Below, in pieces: positions 36,401 through 50,424 of a stretch of 64,000 nt of DNA. Positions within the stretch are counted from its first letter, which is position 1, and each line of letters starts with the position of its first letter. Location of the stretch: positions 25,991,179 through 26,055,178 of the forward strand of contig NC_134277.1 of NCBI RefSeq assembly GCF_949628215.1, given 5' to 3'. A program made the translations under genes and the position numbers. The notes beneath the pieces were generated by a model. It ran no database searches and was not told where the DNA came from. It was given only the letters and a program-made list of their open reading frames with translations. The stretch is from Phalacrocorax aristotelis (lineage: Eukaryota; Chordata; Aves; Suliformes; Phalacrocoracidae).

Positions 36401-38805
36401 AATTGTGATGACTAGCTTAAATGTTGAGGGTATTGGTATACCTTAATTATTCTCTTGAGGATAATAGAACTACTCACTCTTTACAGTTTTCTCAGTGTTC
36501 CTTTTTCCTTTAAAGAGAAAGAAAGTTTAATTTTCCCATTGTGCTCAAGTTTCTTCTGGACTTTATTGGGACCTTGTAAAAAAAATACTTGAATAGAAAT
36601 GTAGGATTTCAACTCACTTTTCAGCTGGCACTACTAGAACTCTTCCTATTTCTAAGTGTGTTCTCTATTTTTCTTCTATTTGCTGGTTTTGATCTCCATT
36701 TCTCTCATTCAAGAGATCTGTTCTTTCTTTTGATATGAGGCTTTATTTGTTTTAAAAGTTATTGACGATATACCTGTTTATTCAAAGCTCTCAAGTAGCT
36801 GTCTGCTTTACAGTAGTGATGCAAGGTAGAATGAGCTTAAACTAGTACTTGCTTTCTTCTGAGCATGCAGATAAATAACACTTCAAAATAACCTTTGTTC
36901 TCTAGCCAGTTTAGAGAAAATTGGTCTTTAGACCAGGATGGCCAGTGAACTGCACAAAAATAGGGATATAAGACAACACAGTATTGTTGGTAGCACTAGG
37001 AAAGCAAGAAATTGCATTGTAAAAACACAATTTAAAATGTTTTCTTGCTGCTCCATGTGTAAAGGGAAGGAATTACAGAAAAGAAAGCACAAAGTTGCTC
37101 TTTGCCTAGATTCAAGAGTTTCTTCATTTTAGCACGAGTCCCTTTCTCACTTCTACGGTCTGCTTTCCAAATACTTATTTTCTTAGTATGGGTGTTGCAA
37201 TAGCGAAACATAGGTGACTCTGACATTTGATTCCCTCAGTTATAACAGTGTCTAGCCAAGTTTGTTTGTACTGATGTGGAAATACGTATGATCTCCACCA
37301 CAAATTCTTTCTAAAGTACTTCCAGTAAAGTGTCTTCAGTACTCCAAGGAAAGCAGATTGTACCTCTTGGCATATGTAGGTGTTACCAGAAAATCCTGTA
37401 ATTTTTTTTTCCTCCAGGAAATAGTCAAACGAGTAGGTGCTTTTAAATATTGATGTACAGAGATATTAACTGTAGAATAGTATATGGTTACTGTAGCATC
37501 TTAGTGTTTGGAATAATGAAAAATCTGATGAAAATGAGGACAGAAGGAAAAAGGCTGCTGAAGTAGGTCCAACTTTGTTGTTCTGCCTTATATTGCAAAA
37601 TAAGACTACTAACACAATTGTTGAGAATCCTAATTTAGGGGCTGAAAGATCTGTCTTAAACATCTGCCCCACAGCTAGAGATTTCAATATATTGCTATGT
37701 ATTTGTTTCAAAATCATTTTGTTACTGATACCAGCTAATGTAACACTTGAATTTGCAAAGACATGTTGATAAATGTACTGCAGTTCATTGAAATGCATCT
37801 CATAATTGCAGTATTTTGACTGCTATGCTGAAACATAAAGTAAATAGATGTTGAAATTTATGATGATGAGACACTTGTATGTTGACTGCAAAACGCTGGC
37901 GTGCCATATTGTGTTGATGGTTCTGGTGTTCCTGTTTCTCGAAAGAAATGTTAATCTGCATTTTCACATTATTTCTTGAGAAGCCAACATTTTATATTAT
38001 AAACTACCTTTTCTACAACTAGTGGAGAAAAGGCAGAAGAATGGGTAAAAATGTTAAGATTTCTTAGAATTCTTAGTTTCTTGGCAGTATGGAGTCAGTC
38101 TTCCTGCTTCCCCCTCTTCTGAGAAGGAACCCCAACGAGCTTCCCCATAGAAGAAATTTGGTAGTTGTCAGCTGGACAAAAGAATGTGATAGTCTGGAAA
38201 CCAAACACTAAGCTTAGGAAAGTGGGGGAGTGATCAAATCACACTTAAAACAACCCTAAGTTGTAGCATCATCACAAAACAAAGAAGAGGTAGTCTCTTG
38301 GACCATGGTTCTAAATCTCAAAACACAAAGAAATTTTAAGACTCTCCACAATTGGAGATGATAATTTAAAAGAGAATGCTTACCATTTTGGTGGTATTTC
38401 CAGGGGAAAGCATAGATTTGATGAAAACTAATGCCATGGCAAAATTACAGCGTACCTCTAAAGCTATGATCCTGAGCTGCAGAGCCAAGAGTTGAAGAGG
38501 CAGAGTAGATGGGGTTCTGGGACTGAGTATATTTCTGTGCAAATACTGATAAGAGAGGGTGTTACAGAGAATAGCCAGAGTAAGTTGCATAGGAGTTTAC
38601 TCAAATCTGGCTTCCCTGCTAGGCTGTGATTTAACAGAGTGGTTATCCCTTAATCTTGATTTTGTTTTCTGAAGTTTTTCTTGTCATTAAACTCTTATTT
38701 CTCTCTGAAGAAACCTGAAGAAACCAAAACAAGGGGAAAAATATTTAAATCTTCTTAAATCCGTTTATATCGTCTGAGGTAGCTGATTTAACGTTAGTAC
38801 CATAC

Positions 38806-38827
38806 ATTGAAAATATATATTTTCAAT
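38806..38827. repeat. 22-bp perfect palindrome, AT-rich
   Basis: ATTGAAAATAT is followed directly by its exact reverse complement. It lies in AKAP9 intron 1. Being AT-rich it is less improbable than a mixed-base palindrome, but it is flanked by non-repetitive sequence. Confidence 0.7.
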
Positions 38828-41164
38828 TAAAAGGTGTATATAGGAGAAATACCTCACTATTACAGATAATGCTCCATAACAATACAAGAAAACCTGTTTT
38901 GATGTGTTTAGTAGTAGATTGTGCTAGCCAGTGTAGTTTGCTTTGTTTAAAGAGATAATGAAAATCCTGATACAAGACTCCGCGAAGGGGGATGTGTTTC
39001 CTAGATTTTCTTCATTATTTGGAATATATTCCCAAGTTCGATTTTACTTTTATTTAAAAAATAAAGTGAAGGCCTAAGCAAGTCTGGAATTTTGTGAACA
39101 ATATCAGCATCTTTGTGCGCTTGCTTTTCGCTTGTGATTCAGCAGCATGTAAAAAATAAGAGAAGCCTGTCAAAATAATACAAGCCTGTCAAGTTGTGCA
39201 CACCAAGCATGAAATTCATGCAGTTGGTTCTTTCCTTATGTCTGCTCTGCTCCTCACAGAGCTGTTTCTCACAAAGCTACTGAGTTTGGGGGTTTTATTC
39301 TCACTCTGTCCGTTCAGTGCCAGACATGCCACATGGTATGAATTAATGTAAAAATAATATAAACAGGGTGGGATGGTGGCGAAGCACAACTGAGTTGGAC
39401 TTGTTTTAAAGTATTTTACAGTTTATTAGAACAAATAATCAAACCTAAAAACATTTTTTTAGATTAAAATTTAAAGTTTTGTTCAGTTTCTACACAGAGT
39501 TGGAGAACAGAGGTGGCCAGGATGCCTACAAGTAATCTTCCTAAAAATGTATTTCAGTTCTCCAGACTACAGATCTCATCATCTGTGAACAGATTGCCTT
39601 TGACAACTGGGTGGAAGTCATCACAACACTTGTATTTATTAACAAGCTATTTATTAACGGACTATTAGTCCCTGCTTAGCTTGAACAGAATTTAAACTGT
39701 TGATCTGTATCTGAAAAGCTGATTGTCTTCTTGCCGAAGATGTAACCTCTCAGATTCTGTATCAATTCCATGGCACTTGCCAACTTGAAAAAACTGATAA
39801 TCTTGTGCTGGTTATTAATAAAGCCTTATTTAGACATAGTCTGTTCATTCTGAAGGTGCCTTTTTCTTTCAGACTTATTAGTTAATGAGCAAAACTATTC
39901 TGATCTTACTGTGCATTATTCCCTTCCTTTATATATTCTCTCTACCTTTTAAAGCTTCCCCCCCCCCGTTGATTTTTGATCTTTAAATGTCTCTGACATA
40001 GATACATTTATATTAAAGAGGACAGTGTGAAGTGGAGGAGAAAAAAATCCTAGATGTATTCTACATAAATAAAACTAAAATGGTTTACAGCAGAGTAAAG
40101 GTTTTGCTACTATAAATTCTTTTTTCTCTTAGGAGGAAAAAGGTTATATTTACATGGATCAGGGTAATATAAGCAGTACATAGACACTCAAAGTAGTTGA
40201 GTGCTTTTTCTAACATCCACATAATAGTCTCTTCAGTGCTTTTCAGCCAACTTCTAATAAACTCTTCTCACTCATTTAGTATTCAGACTAAATGTTTCAG
40301 TGCAGGAGGAAAGAAAAATATGCATTGCTGTGACTTGTAGGAGTCCTGCTGATGAGGAGAAACACACAGTGGGCTGCAGCCCCTTTTTTGCAGCATCAAC
40401 ACACACTAGAAATGGCAAATGCTTCTGTGATTTGAGTTTTCCTGCATTAGCTACGTAAAGAAGTCTGGACAAGCCTTTTCAGATACAGATTCTCTCCATA
40501 GGTTTCATTAGGTGTCCAATATTGCTGCATCTTTAAAGCCCTGTACTCTAGAAATGGTAGTCTTTTAAGTAAGTTAATTGGAATTTGCAGTTGACTATTT
40601 TTGGTGTGTTGTGGAAGAACGAGCTATGTGAGCTGGAGTGGAGTATTGATTAGGATCCCACAGGAAGGAGCAGTTGCCTGGCTGTAATTTTCTTTAGGCA
40701 TGTCGGGATTTTTCTTGTAGGATTCTAACCAGTATTCCTGATTTTGAGAAACAGCTGTTTACCCCCAACCCTGGCCCCCTGGAAGCTACGTTGATGTTTG
40801 ATAATACACCAAAACCAAGGCTGTAGTCATCAGTAAGACTCTGCTTATGCTTATTAGGGAGTCTTGAAAGACTGGCAAAGATTGCTCTTTGAAAGAAACA
40901 GACTTGTCTAAATGAATTGTCAACATTAAGGTCCTTGGGGATCTGCACAGCCATTAATATGAGAGCACCTTTAGGTAACAGGGCTGATTCATTACAGAAC
41001 TTCTTGCTGAAAGTCAGTGCAGTGTTACTATTTTTTAACAGTTTGATATGGATATGGTCTTAAAAGCAAACTAAAGACTTGGTCTAGGTAGAATCATCAT
41101 TTTGTGGTTGCAACTGAATAAAGAATTGTTCTTAGTATTATTTTTGTTTTAATGACTTACTGTC

Positions 41165-42230
41165 AAAGTAGGTAGTGTTTCAGGGGCCTGTGTCACCCAG
41201 TATTTTCATTATTAACAGTGGAAAGAATGCATGGCTATATGCAGACAGTACTAAACTGAAGTTGGTGCCAAATGCAATGAAGAGGCTTAGAATTCAAAAT
41301 GATCTTGACAAATGATCTAGTACAAAAGGACATGGAAGCAATACTCAAGGCTTTCTTTGCCTGTTTAGTGATACAGACTGTCCTTGGGCTTCCCAGGTCC
41401 TTGAGTCTAATGGCAGAACTGGAGGGAGTGAAGCATTTTCCACAGGTCAAGCTGGGGACCACTTAAGCAAATTTTATGTACACAAATTTATGGGACTGAG
41501 TGTGATGTATCCAAGTGTCCTGCAGGACCTGGCTGATATTGTTACAAGGCTATTCCCTTGCTCATCTTTGAAAAGTCATTGTGATTAGGAGATTCCTGAT
41601 GAGCAGGGGAAAAAAGCAAAAAGACCCATCTTCAGGAAGGGTGAGTAGAAGGATCTGAGGATCTATAGGAAGGTCAGCCTGGCTGTGGTCTCTGGGAAGA
41701 TTATGGAACAGATCCTCTTGGAAGCCTGTGCTCAGGCACGTGAAGGGTAAGAACACGATTGAAATTTATCAAGGGCAAATTAATTGTTCTCTGTTATCAG
41801 CTGAGTGGCTCAGAATGGTGGATATGGTTTACCTTGACTAGGAAGGCATTTGATGTGATCTATTGGAGGCTATTTGTAACCAAGCTGGAGGTAGTTGGTT
41901 TGGATAGGTGGACTGCAAGGTGGGTAGAAAATTACTTGGACTGCTATGTTCAGAGTGCTGATGCAAAGTCCAGCTGGTGGCCAGTAGTGTTCCTTGGATG
42001 TTGAAGCTGTGGCCAGTACTGTTTGATGTTTTTATTAACAACCTGGAGAATAGGAGGGAGCATGCCTTCAGCAAGTTCATGCATGATACCAAGTTAGGGA
42101 GAGCAGTTAATGAATTGAAGCATAGGGCTTCTTTTCAGAGACCTTGACAGTCTGGAGAAATGAGCTGACAGAAAACTCATGAAACCACAGCAAGAAGACA
42201 GCAGAGAAAAGTTCACATCCTTTCCAGTGG
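41165..42230 (+). mobile_element. Old CR1 LINE fragments, + strand, composite
   Basis: Two diverged CR1 ORF2 pieces lie head to tail in the AKAP9 sense direction. At about 41165-41330 is an RT stretch (TTTTCATTATTAACAG, then an ADSTKL-like remnant of the catalytic ADDTKL). From about 41340 the earlier part of ORF2 begins again: DHLSKFYVHKFMG, LQDLADIV, then LTRKAFDVIYWRLF, WTARWVENYL and FINNLEN, followed by a HDTKLG remnant near 42085. Stops and frame changes are frequent, so this is an old dead copy. The repeated order suggests two insertions or a rearrangement. Confidence 0.75.
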
Positions 42231-44761
42231 CAGAAAAGAGGAATTTCAAGTTTCTATTTCATTGCTGGGGTGTAACAATAGTCTACAGGACCTTTCAGCA
42301 ACTAAAATCTAACTTTAAGCCAGGAAGGGATCCTGCATTTAACAGCAGTGGTCAGCTCTGTTGTTTGGGGGTCCTCCTTCTCTCCCAGGGTATGCAACTA
42401 TAAACTGAAGAACAGGCAGCTGAGGAACATAATAAAAATTTTGGTTTGGACAATCCCTTTGATGACTGGCAGGGAGATTGATAAAAATGGAGAAGCACAC
42501 AGTGTTTGTATGCAGTGCTCTCCTTTCAACTTAAGATCATCATTTATATTCCTGCAGTGCCTCATCTAGTTTTCTACACACCTTCCAATTCACAGTGAAT
42601 GAGAAGGTAGTTCTACTAATGACAGTCTCTCAGTACAGTCTGAGCGCTGATTACATAAGGGCAAAACTGATTTCTACCCGCAATCCCAATTTTGGAATAT
42701 TTTTGTTTTTCATGGGCTCTTTAAGCTGGACTGTGCTTTTCTAGTGTGGTCAGCTTGGGTAGGTAATACTATTGGGTTTTACTTAAGATAAGAATAACCT
42801 GAGGTTGTTATCTTTTAGCATGATAGTTGTTATCCCAGGATAATGGGCTGATGTGGTCAAATCTTTCCATGCTCTCCAGAATAAGTCTGCGTTTTTGGGT
42901 ATTGCCTTCATCCACTGATGGTGGGGAAGAACACTTTTTGATTTGGGCTATCATGTCCATGTAGCTGTATCTGTGTGTGGAAAATTGCTTTCAAGTATTT
43001 TATTAGGAACCTACTCAAATTCGTGTATGGTGAAAGTAAATTTATTCTGGTGATTTTTTCCCCAGATGAAAACATAAACATAATAGTGTTCTGCTTATAG
43101 TTATTTCATACATAAATGCATCTAAAACAGAATAGAAGTCAGTCTGGTAATACTTAAATCTATTGCAAGTAATTTGTATTTAGAATCCTATTATTAGAAA
43201 TATGAAAATCATTACTTCTTGAAGCTTTATATTTTCTGTTTTTATAGTTTAATGTTAAAAGATCAATCTTTATAAAAATGTAAAATGTCAACTTTAACTT
43301 CTAAACACGTAAGACAATAAGTGGAAGAAAGTGTCTATGTTACAAATATAAACTTGCAGGTTGCCAGTAATTTGATCGACAAGCACTGCGTGGAGATACT
43401 GGCAACTGTTGCTTTTGCATACTTTTGTATTTTTGTAGTTGGATCTTAACTGGCAGGCACAGATGGCCATAGATTATGATTTTTGTATAGTTCTGAATTA
43501 GAGAAAACATTTATATGGTGTTTTAAATTGCATTGTCTAAATATCACGTTAACTACTCTGTATGGGTTTTGATTTTAGTTGCTAAGTTATAGTATGGGAT
43601 TTTTTGAACCAACTATTTTAATATTTTGTTAATAATATGAAAGGTTTCTGTTAAGTACTCAATGTTATTTTGTGGTGGTAGCAACTTTTAAAAGTTTTTC
43701 CTGAAAAAAAAATATATATCATATATGTATCATATTTGACACTATCAGGCCTTTTTCTTGCTGATAATGAAGAATGCTCTACCACAAAGTCAGAATTGGT
43801 TGTTTCAGTGGTGCTTCATGAAGTATTTGGGACTGCTCTAACCCAGAGTTTAAAAGGATTTTATAGAAACCCTGTGAACTGCTGTTTGAATGATCAGGCT
43901 TGTTCTGCTCATTCCAGGAAGTTCAGTGTACTATATAACTTTTTTTAATCAGGATTCTAGCAAAATTGAGGACTAAAATCAGTTTTTCAGGATGTTAATA
44001 CATAGCTTTTATTGCTATATATACTTGGTAGTCTCTAGAAGCTTACAGAAGGGCTAGGAGAATTGGAAGGCAGTAAGAATCTGAAGATTATAGAAACTTT
44101 TTTGTAGTAGTATATTTAGCTAATTTATGTAAAGTCAGTGTACTGTTTCTCTATGAGTTTAACTATACAAGATACTGTGACTTTAGGGGTCTGTAGTATA
44201 AAAACATAGCTCCTGTTTTGCTAAATGAAACTAGCTCTCTCAGGGATAAATTGCAGTTATGTGTGGTTAATAAGGAGAAAAGTGGTAATTGAGGAGAATA
44301 ATTACTAAATACGGGACATGAAAATAAATTTTTCTTTTACCAGAAGGAAGCTTTGCTCTTTCCTTCTATTATTACGGAAATTTAGATTGGAGTTTAGCCT
44401 TACTTTGGGCTCAAGGAGAAGGTAGACTCACTTTTTCTCTGCCTCGTGGTATTAGGAATGTTTTCCTAAGGTTATTTTTTGGGGAAGAAGGGTAGCATGT
44501 AAAGAAAATTACTGAACAAGACAGAGATTTATTAACTTCTTGGGTGCCTGTAGTATTTAATGACATGGTTTCATTGCTATTTAGACTATTCCTATTCTGG
44601 AAGACATTTCTTTTGACTTGAATATTTCTTTAAGACCTAAATATAGTGGAATAAGCATGCTTAATGCTTAACGCTGTTACTGTATTGAAGTTGTTTTCTG
44701 AAAATAAATTGTTAACCTGAAAGAACAGCAAGGGATTAATTAAATGAGTCTCCAGCTGTTG

Positions 44762-44783
44762 ATTTAACTATATATAGTTAAAT
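44762..44783. repeat. 22-bp perfect palindrome with extended stem
   Basis: ATTTAACTATA is followed directly by its exact reverse complement. Beyond it, CAGCT (44753-44757) and AGCTG (44784-44788) pair with a four-base bulge, lengthening the hairpin. It lies in AKAP9 intron 1. It could be a MITE remnant or simply a hairpin-prone site. Confidence 0.65.
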
Positions 44784-47700
44784 AGCTGATATAACTATAT
44801 GCTTGTTAAAGAACAGGTGCTAAACCAGTTGCTTTAAGAAGAAATAAAGTGAAGTAACTACCTAAGCAACACTCAGATTGTTAGTAATTTTTTTTTTTCA
44901 ATGATACAGAAGGCAGCATACTTACTGACATGTGTCTGGTGACTCTGCTGCTTCCAAAAAAATTCAAGTTCTGAATAGATTGATGATTTAATGCCTATAT
45001 TTGACCACTAAGTTGCTACTGTGCCATAAAACAAGTTTTCCTTTGAAGCCCAGCTGAAGCTTGTTATCTGTGAAATGTCCATTACTTCTTTCTTGTGGTG
45101 TATGGTATTCACCTGTATGCTTTGTTTAAATACTTCATGAACAGTTCACAATGAATTATGGTTCTGTAGGTAAGAATGAGTAAAATTGATCCTTGTAATT
45201 CACTTGAGTGCACTGGGTTTATAGAAATCAACTGAAGTAAATGTAAAGCCTGGCATTATAAATTCTTTGAATCAAACACAGTATTGAAAGAAAAACCAGA
45301 TACAAAATTGAAACCTAGTATATAATTTTAATGCTTAAGTAGCAGGGGGAGTATCTCATTTGCCTTCTGTTCAGGAGGGGGCTGTATGTGCGTTCTACTT
45401 CCAGAAGACAACTTGGTTCACAAGGCTGATTTCATCTAGAGTTGACTGGGGAAAAAAGTACTTAAAATCCTAACCAAATTTGTAATAGTACAATCTTATA
45501 AAATATGTAAATGCTGAAGCTTGCTGAAGAGTTCATCTTTATGAAATATTCTACTAACTGTGGCTTTCAGTCTAATGATTTTCTGCTAAGTGTATTTTAT
45601 AGGCATTACTTTAATCTGTCCCAGTGGCTTTAAGGTGTGGTATCTTTTGCAAGTCCCAGGCCTTTTTTTGTTTTACCTTTATCTTCATGTGATTGAGTTT
45701 ATTGAACAGAGGCTGTGTCTTGATTGCTTTGTATCTCCTAGGCCAGTAGGGAATACGCAGCAATCTGATTTCCATTCAGTCGGTGTCACGTGTAGCCTAA
45801 TTTAGTCTGCTACATGCCACCAGTGGTTTAGTTTTATTAGTTTTTGTTACATTCTAACACAATGTCTGAGAACTTAAAATTTTGACAAATTTACATTAAG
45901 ATGAGAGGTATCATCTAGTTATACATCTAAGGCCATGATAGGTAAGGATGTTTCACCTTTTGGAGCTCAAAAGTGTTATTTATTTTTTTCTGTCTGTCAT
46001 AGCATTTACCACTTACTGTTCAGCTGCTAAGTATTACTAAGATATAATTATTTTGTATCTTGATTTAAATCACCAAATATCAAATTGTCTGTTCACTTCC
46101 TAGAGCCTGTCTTTTGGTCATGTCAGCAAAAAGTATCACATCCTGTGTTTTCGTTCAGTAGGAAAGCGATACTTAAATCATATTGTAGGCTCTCATATGC
46201 ACTTTTAAAACAACACCTTTTTAGTTAATAGAACCTCATCTACACTTACATCTTGTTTAGTGTCCTGCGCGTTAGTGAGCTTCTGTCCTTACACGGATGC
46301 CAAAGCTGAAGTTGCTGATATTGCCTCATGTGGATACCAAAACACTCCAGAGAATTGGGTCTGGCTGGGGAGTAACTTACTAGTGGTTAGCACATATTAT
46401 TAAATTGCTGAGGTCTAGTGGATTTGCCTGTAGTCATAAATGTGGTGGCATGTAGAAAATATTTGCGATGTTACAGCCTAGTAAGTGAATTTTTATGACT
46501 CTCTTGAAGATTATGACAACACTTAAGGTTGATTAGTGCCCGAGCAGAATTCTCAAGGGTTGTGAGATAAAAAGTTCATATGTTCTAATGAACAGTACTA
46601 TAACTGTATGGAAAGCAACTAATCTTCATATTGGGATTCATTTTCAAGAACAAATTAATACATAAACCCATCTGCTAGGTGCAAATTTTCAAAACACTTT
46701 CATGAGATGTGAAGAGGTGCATGGCAAAGCAGTGAAATTTTCTAGTTCAAAAAGTTGAAGAAAATAGTATGACTTGTTAAAAACTAGCAGTTTAGCAAAT
46801 CAAGTAGTAAAACTTTTTTTTCCCTCATTCTTTCATAACGATAAAATGTAATGGAAACATTTGTGTCTCTTTTGTTTAAATTTATATAATGAAATTTTAG
46901 CTCTGACCTGGAATTTACTGGCTTTGGCAAGCTGGATGATTTTAGAAAGGCTAAGGGGGGAGAGGGGGAAAGAAAGAATGCAGGTCAGATGCTTTTTGCA
47001 CCCTCTGTATTAGCAGAGGCAGTTACACAGCATTCAGTACAAGAAGGATGAAGTCAAAAAGTAGATAGGAGCAATATATAAATCATGTATGTAGAAGTAG
47101 GTTAGTTAAGAGACCAGTTGGGCATTTTTTTTTTGTAGTTTGAGGCATTGTTTTTCCTGAATCAGTCAAGCATTGAAATGCACTTTGTGTACTCACGTCT
47201 GTTGTTGCAACCTGACTTGGGTGTATTTTCATACACTTAACTTTCATTCCTTGTCCAGAAAATAACTTAGCTGTTTCTAGGTCTGTTCCTATTTAAATTC
47301 TTGGGACATGGGAGAGCAGACCAGATCACAACCACACTAATTCTGAGTCTTTCCAGCTGACAGAGCCATCTGGAGGAGTTCATTCAAGTTCAGTGCCCTT
47401 GGTTATTAGCACTAACAACAGTACTCTAACTTGATAGAGACTGCTAAAAAGAGTGGCCCAATGTGCTGTTCCTTTCACTGTCCTGTGGTACTCTCCTCAC
47501 TATCCTTCACAGTACTTCAGCTATAAATTTAAATTGTGGTGATCCCATTTTTTTTTTTCCAAAGTACTGTGAAGGAACGGCTGTCTCTGAAGCTGAAAGA
47601 CTCTGAAGCTTGTATTTGGCTGGAGACCATAGCATTTCTACTTTGGAAATTTTCATAGCCCTATTGGCATCCTGTAATACTCATGAGCCACTTAAATTCT

Positions 47701-49639
47701 GTAAGGGGAGACATTCTAAGGTCTTGCACATGTTATTTGGGAAAATCTGACTGAGAATGCACCGTGAAAATAAGTAGATTGGAAATACCTCATTCCTGGG
47801 TGATTATTTTCTTGTTCATTCAGCCTAATGTTTCCCATTTAGTAAATTCAGTGTCTGTTGAATCGAACAAATAAACTAAATCTCCATTTGCCTCAGCAGA
47901 TAAGCAGATTGAGACTTGCAAAGAACATTAATGATTTACTTACAGTTTGGATGTTCAGCTATGTGACATAATATGTTGAAAATATTCGCAGGTTGCTTGT
48001 TCAGTTATTTTCTTTCTGTAGGTTTTTATCTCAGGATTTGGAAAGAGTTGTGATACTCTCCTATTTGTTGATTAGCAGAATAGAATGATAGAATAGAATC
48101 AATAGACTTTACTAGTAATATTTCTATATATCCTCTGTATTTGATAATTTTCCAGTCATCTTGCTCTCAGTTCCTTTTCTTAGTACAGGTGTCAGGAATC
48201 TACAAGGTGTGGGCAGTACTGTAGATTTGCCTACACTTCAGGAGTTAGTGCTTTGGTAACACAACCCTCAGTGCTTAGACCCTTTGGGAATACAACAAAG
48301 TGACAAAGTGCCACTTTCTTTTCTAATACAGTTACCGGTTAGCCTATTCAACACCTCATTAGGGGGCAGGCTGTCAAGCTTTCTCAAAGCTTGGTGGCCT
48401 AACAACAAATGAGTTTTAAGCAGCCTAGGTGAGGCTTTACTGCCTAAATCTCAGTGTTGCTGTCTCCCAGCCTCTTTTCCTTATCCCTTTTGAGGGCCTC
48501 TTATCTGCTACTATGGTACTGAAAAATGTTACTGTGTATTGGCATCCTAAAACCTCACAGGTGAGAGAGATTACAGCAGATATTTTTTAATTTATCCAGG
48601 GGAAGGTAGAATAGATAGTAGATCTCCAGCTTCTGAACGATGTCAAAATTTCAAATTCAGGTTGGACATTTTGGTCTGTCCCTGGTGGGTCAAGACTTCA
48701 TGAGATGTATATGTGCTTTATAGATGATCAAAACAAATCCCACCCCAGGGCCCTGCTTTTTGTCCTTTGTGTGTCGGTGAAAGCCTTTTTAGCAATGATT
48801 GCTCACCTGTGGTCAAGTGACCTAGCCTTACTAGGGCGGGTGATTCCTAAATTAATCCTTCACCTTTTAAGACAAGTTATCAGTCTGTCTTAGTCTAAAT
48901 ATTTTGGTTTGACTTTTACTCTCAGTAATCATATAGAAATTATACCTTATTGTCATTCAGTGATGAGGATTAGGAGCAATATAATTGGAAAGGCCTGAGC
49001 CTTTCAATCAGTGGACTCTTTATCATCTTCTGTGAGTTTCATGATGCACTTGAGTGTCATCTTGCCCTTGCTGCCACAGTCTCTCTGATTCTGGGTTATA
49101 CCATCGTTATAACTTGTACAATACAGTTTGCTACAATGCGTGTTATACATTCAGATACAGTTTAGAGCAGACTCTTCAGCATTCACTCTGTATGCAAAAT
49201 AAATACCTCTTTCTCAGCCAAGTTTGTGGCTTTTGTGTTGGTGGCAAGTCCCAAGCAACACCTGACAAAGAATACTATTTCGCTCTTGCCTACCCTCCCT
49301 GTGCTTAGTTGCAGATACTGCTCCTGTGAAAAATTTCACTCTGCTAGATTAGAAGTTCAAGATGTGCTTTCTGCTGTTACATGCAACATTTACATTGAAG
49401 CACTGAAGTTATGAGTTGTTTCTTAGGCTCACTGGGCCTTTTTCCACTGTATTGTGAGACCAGAGTCTCAAATAACAAATGGTGGTATTGCTATCAAAAT
49501 CTGTTTTACAAGCGGGATTGTGTAGGGACTTTTCAGTCATGCAATAAGTAGTTAATCACAAAACTGATATACAGATGGTTGGATTCATATCTTAGTCATT
49601 TACTATGGTGGGCATTGAGAGTAATTTCAAAGAGGTTTC

Positions 49640-50035
49640 TCATGGTGTCTCTTCATGACTGCCAGGGCATGCTGCTCGCTCATGTTCAGGTTGCTGTCCA
49701 CCAGGACTCTCAGGACCTCTTTAGCAGAGCTGTACACCAGGCCAGGCAGTCCCAGCTGTTACTGCTGTGTGGGATAATTCCATCCCAGGTGCAGGACTTG
49801 ATATTTATCTTTGTTAAATCTCATGCAGTTCATGTTGGCTTAGTCTTCCAGCATGTTGAGGTCTGTCTGTGTGGTGGTTCTTCATTCTGGTGTATTTGGC
49901 TTTCCTCCAGTTTGATGTCATCAATGAGCTTGGTTAAGGTGCATTCAATTTCATCACCCAGATTATCTATAGAGATACTGAACATTATAGGACTGCTAAT
50001 TTGACTTTGAGCCATTAACCATAGCTCTGAGCTAC
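49640..50035 (-). mobile_element. CR1 LINE internal fragment (RT region), old
   Basis: On the minus strand this is CR1 ORF2 reverse-transcriptase sequence. The + strand shows the usual inverted landmarks in order: CTGCTCGCTCATGTTCAGG, TTGCTGTCCACCAGGACTC, CCCAGGTGCAGGACTTG, CATCAATGAGCTTGG and GATACTGAACATTATAGGAC. The catalytic motif region survives only as LIDDIKLE. No 3' tail is attached and frames are broken. It is separate from the copy at 50425, because the order of parts cannot come from one insertion. Confidence 0.8.
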
Positions 50036-50424
50036 AGACAAGAAGGTTCAGAAATCCTTGTCGTCTTACATTGACTGAGTGATCTAAAGATGACCTGGTC
50101 CAGTCCAGAACATTTCTCCATGGATACCAGACTGTTCGAGAACTTCTGACAAAGAGCTAATCCCCTTCAGCTACACATGTCCTACTCACAGAAGTTTAAG
50201 CAGTATCTGGAACATCTTTTGAAATTAAAGTAGTTGAGAAATGCAACCAAATGCAGACCTCCATTCATGCTTTTACTGTACAGTGCAGAAATGGCAAAGA
50301 ATAATTACTTGCCTGTAGCAGCTCCTCTGAGGTTCCTTTTTGTCAGTCCGTAGGTTCACAACTCATCTTTCTATGCTGCTTCTTTAAATGTGACTTAAAA
50401 GACAGAGATTTTGTACTTAAGAGA

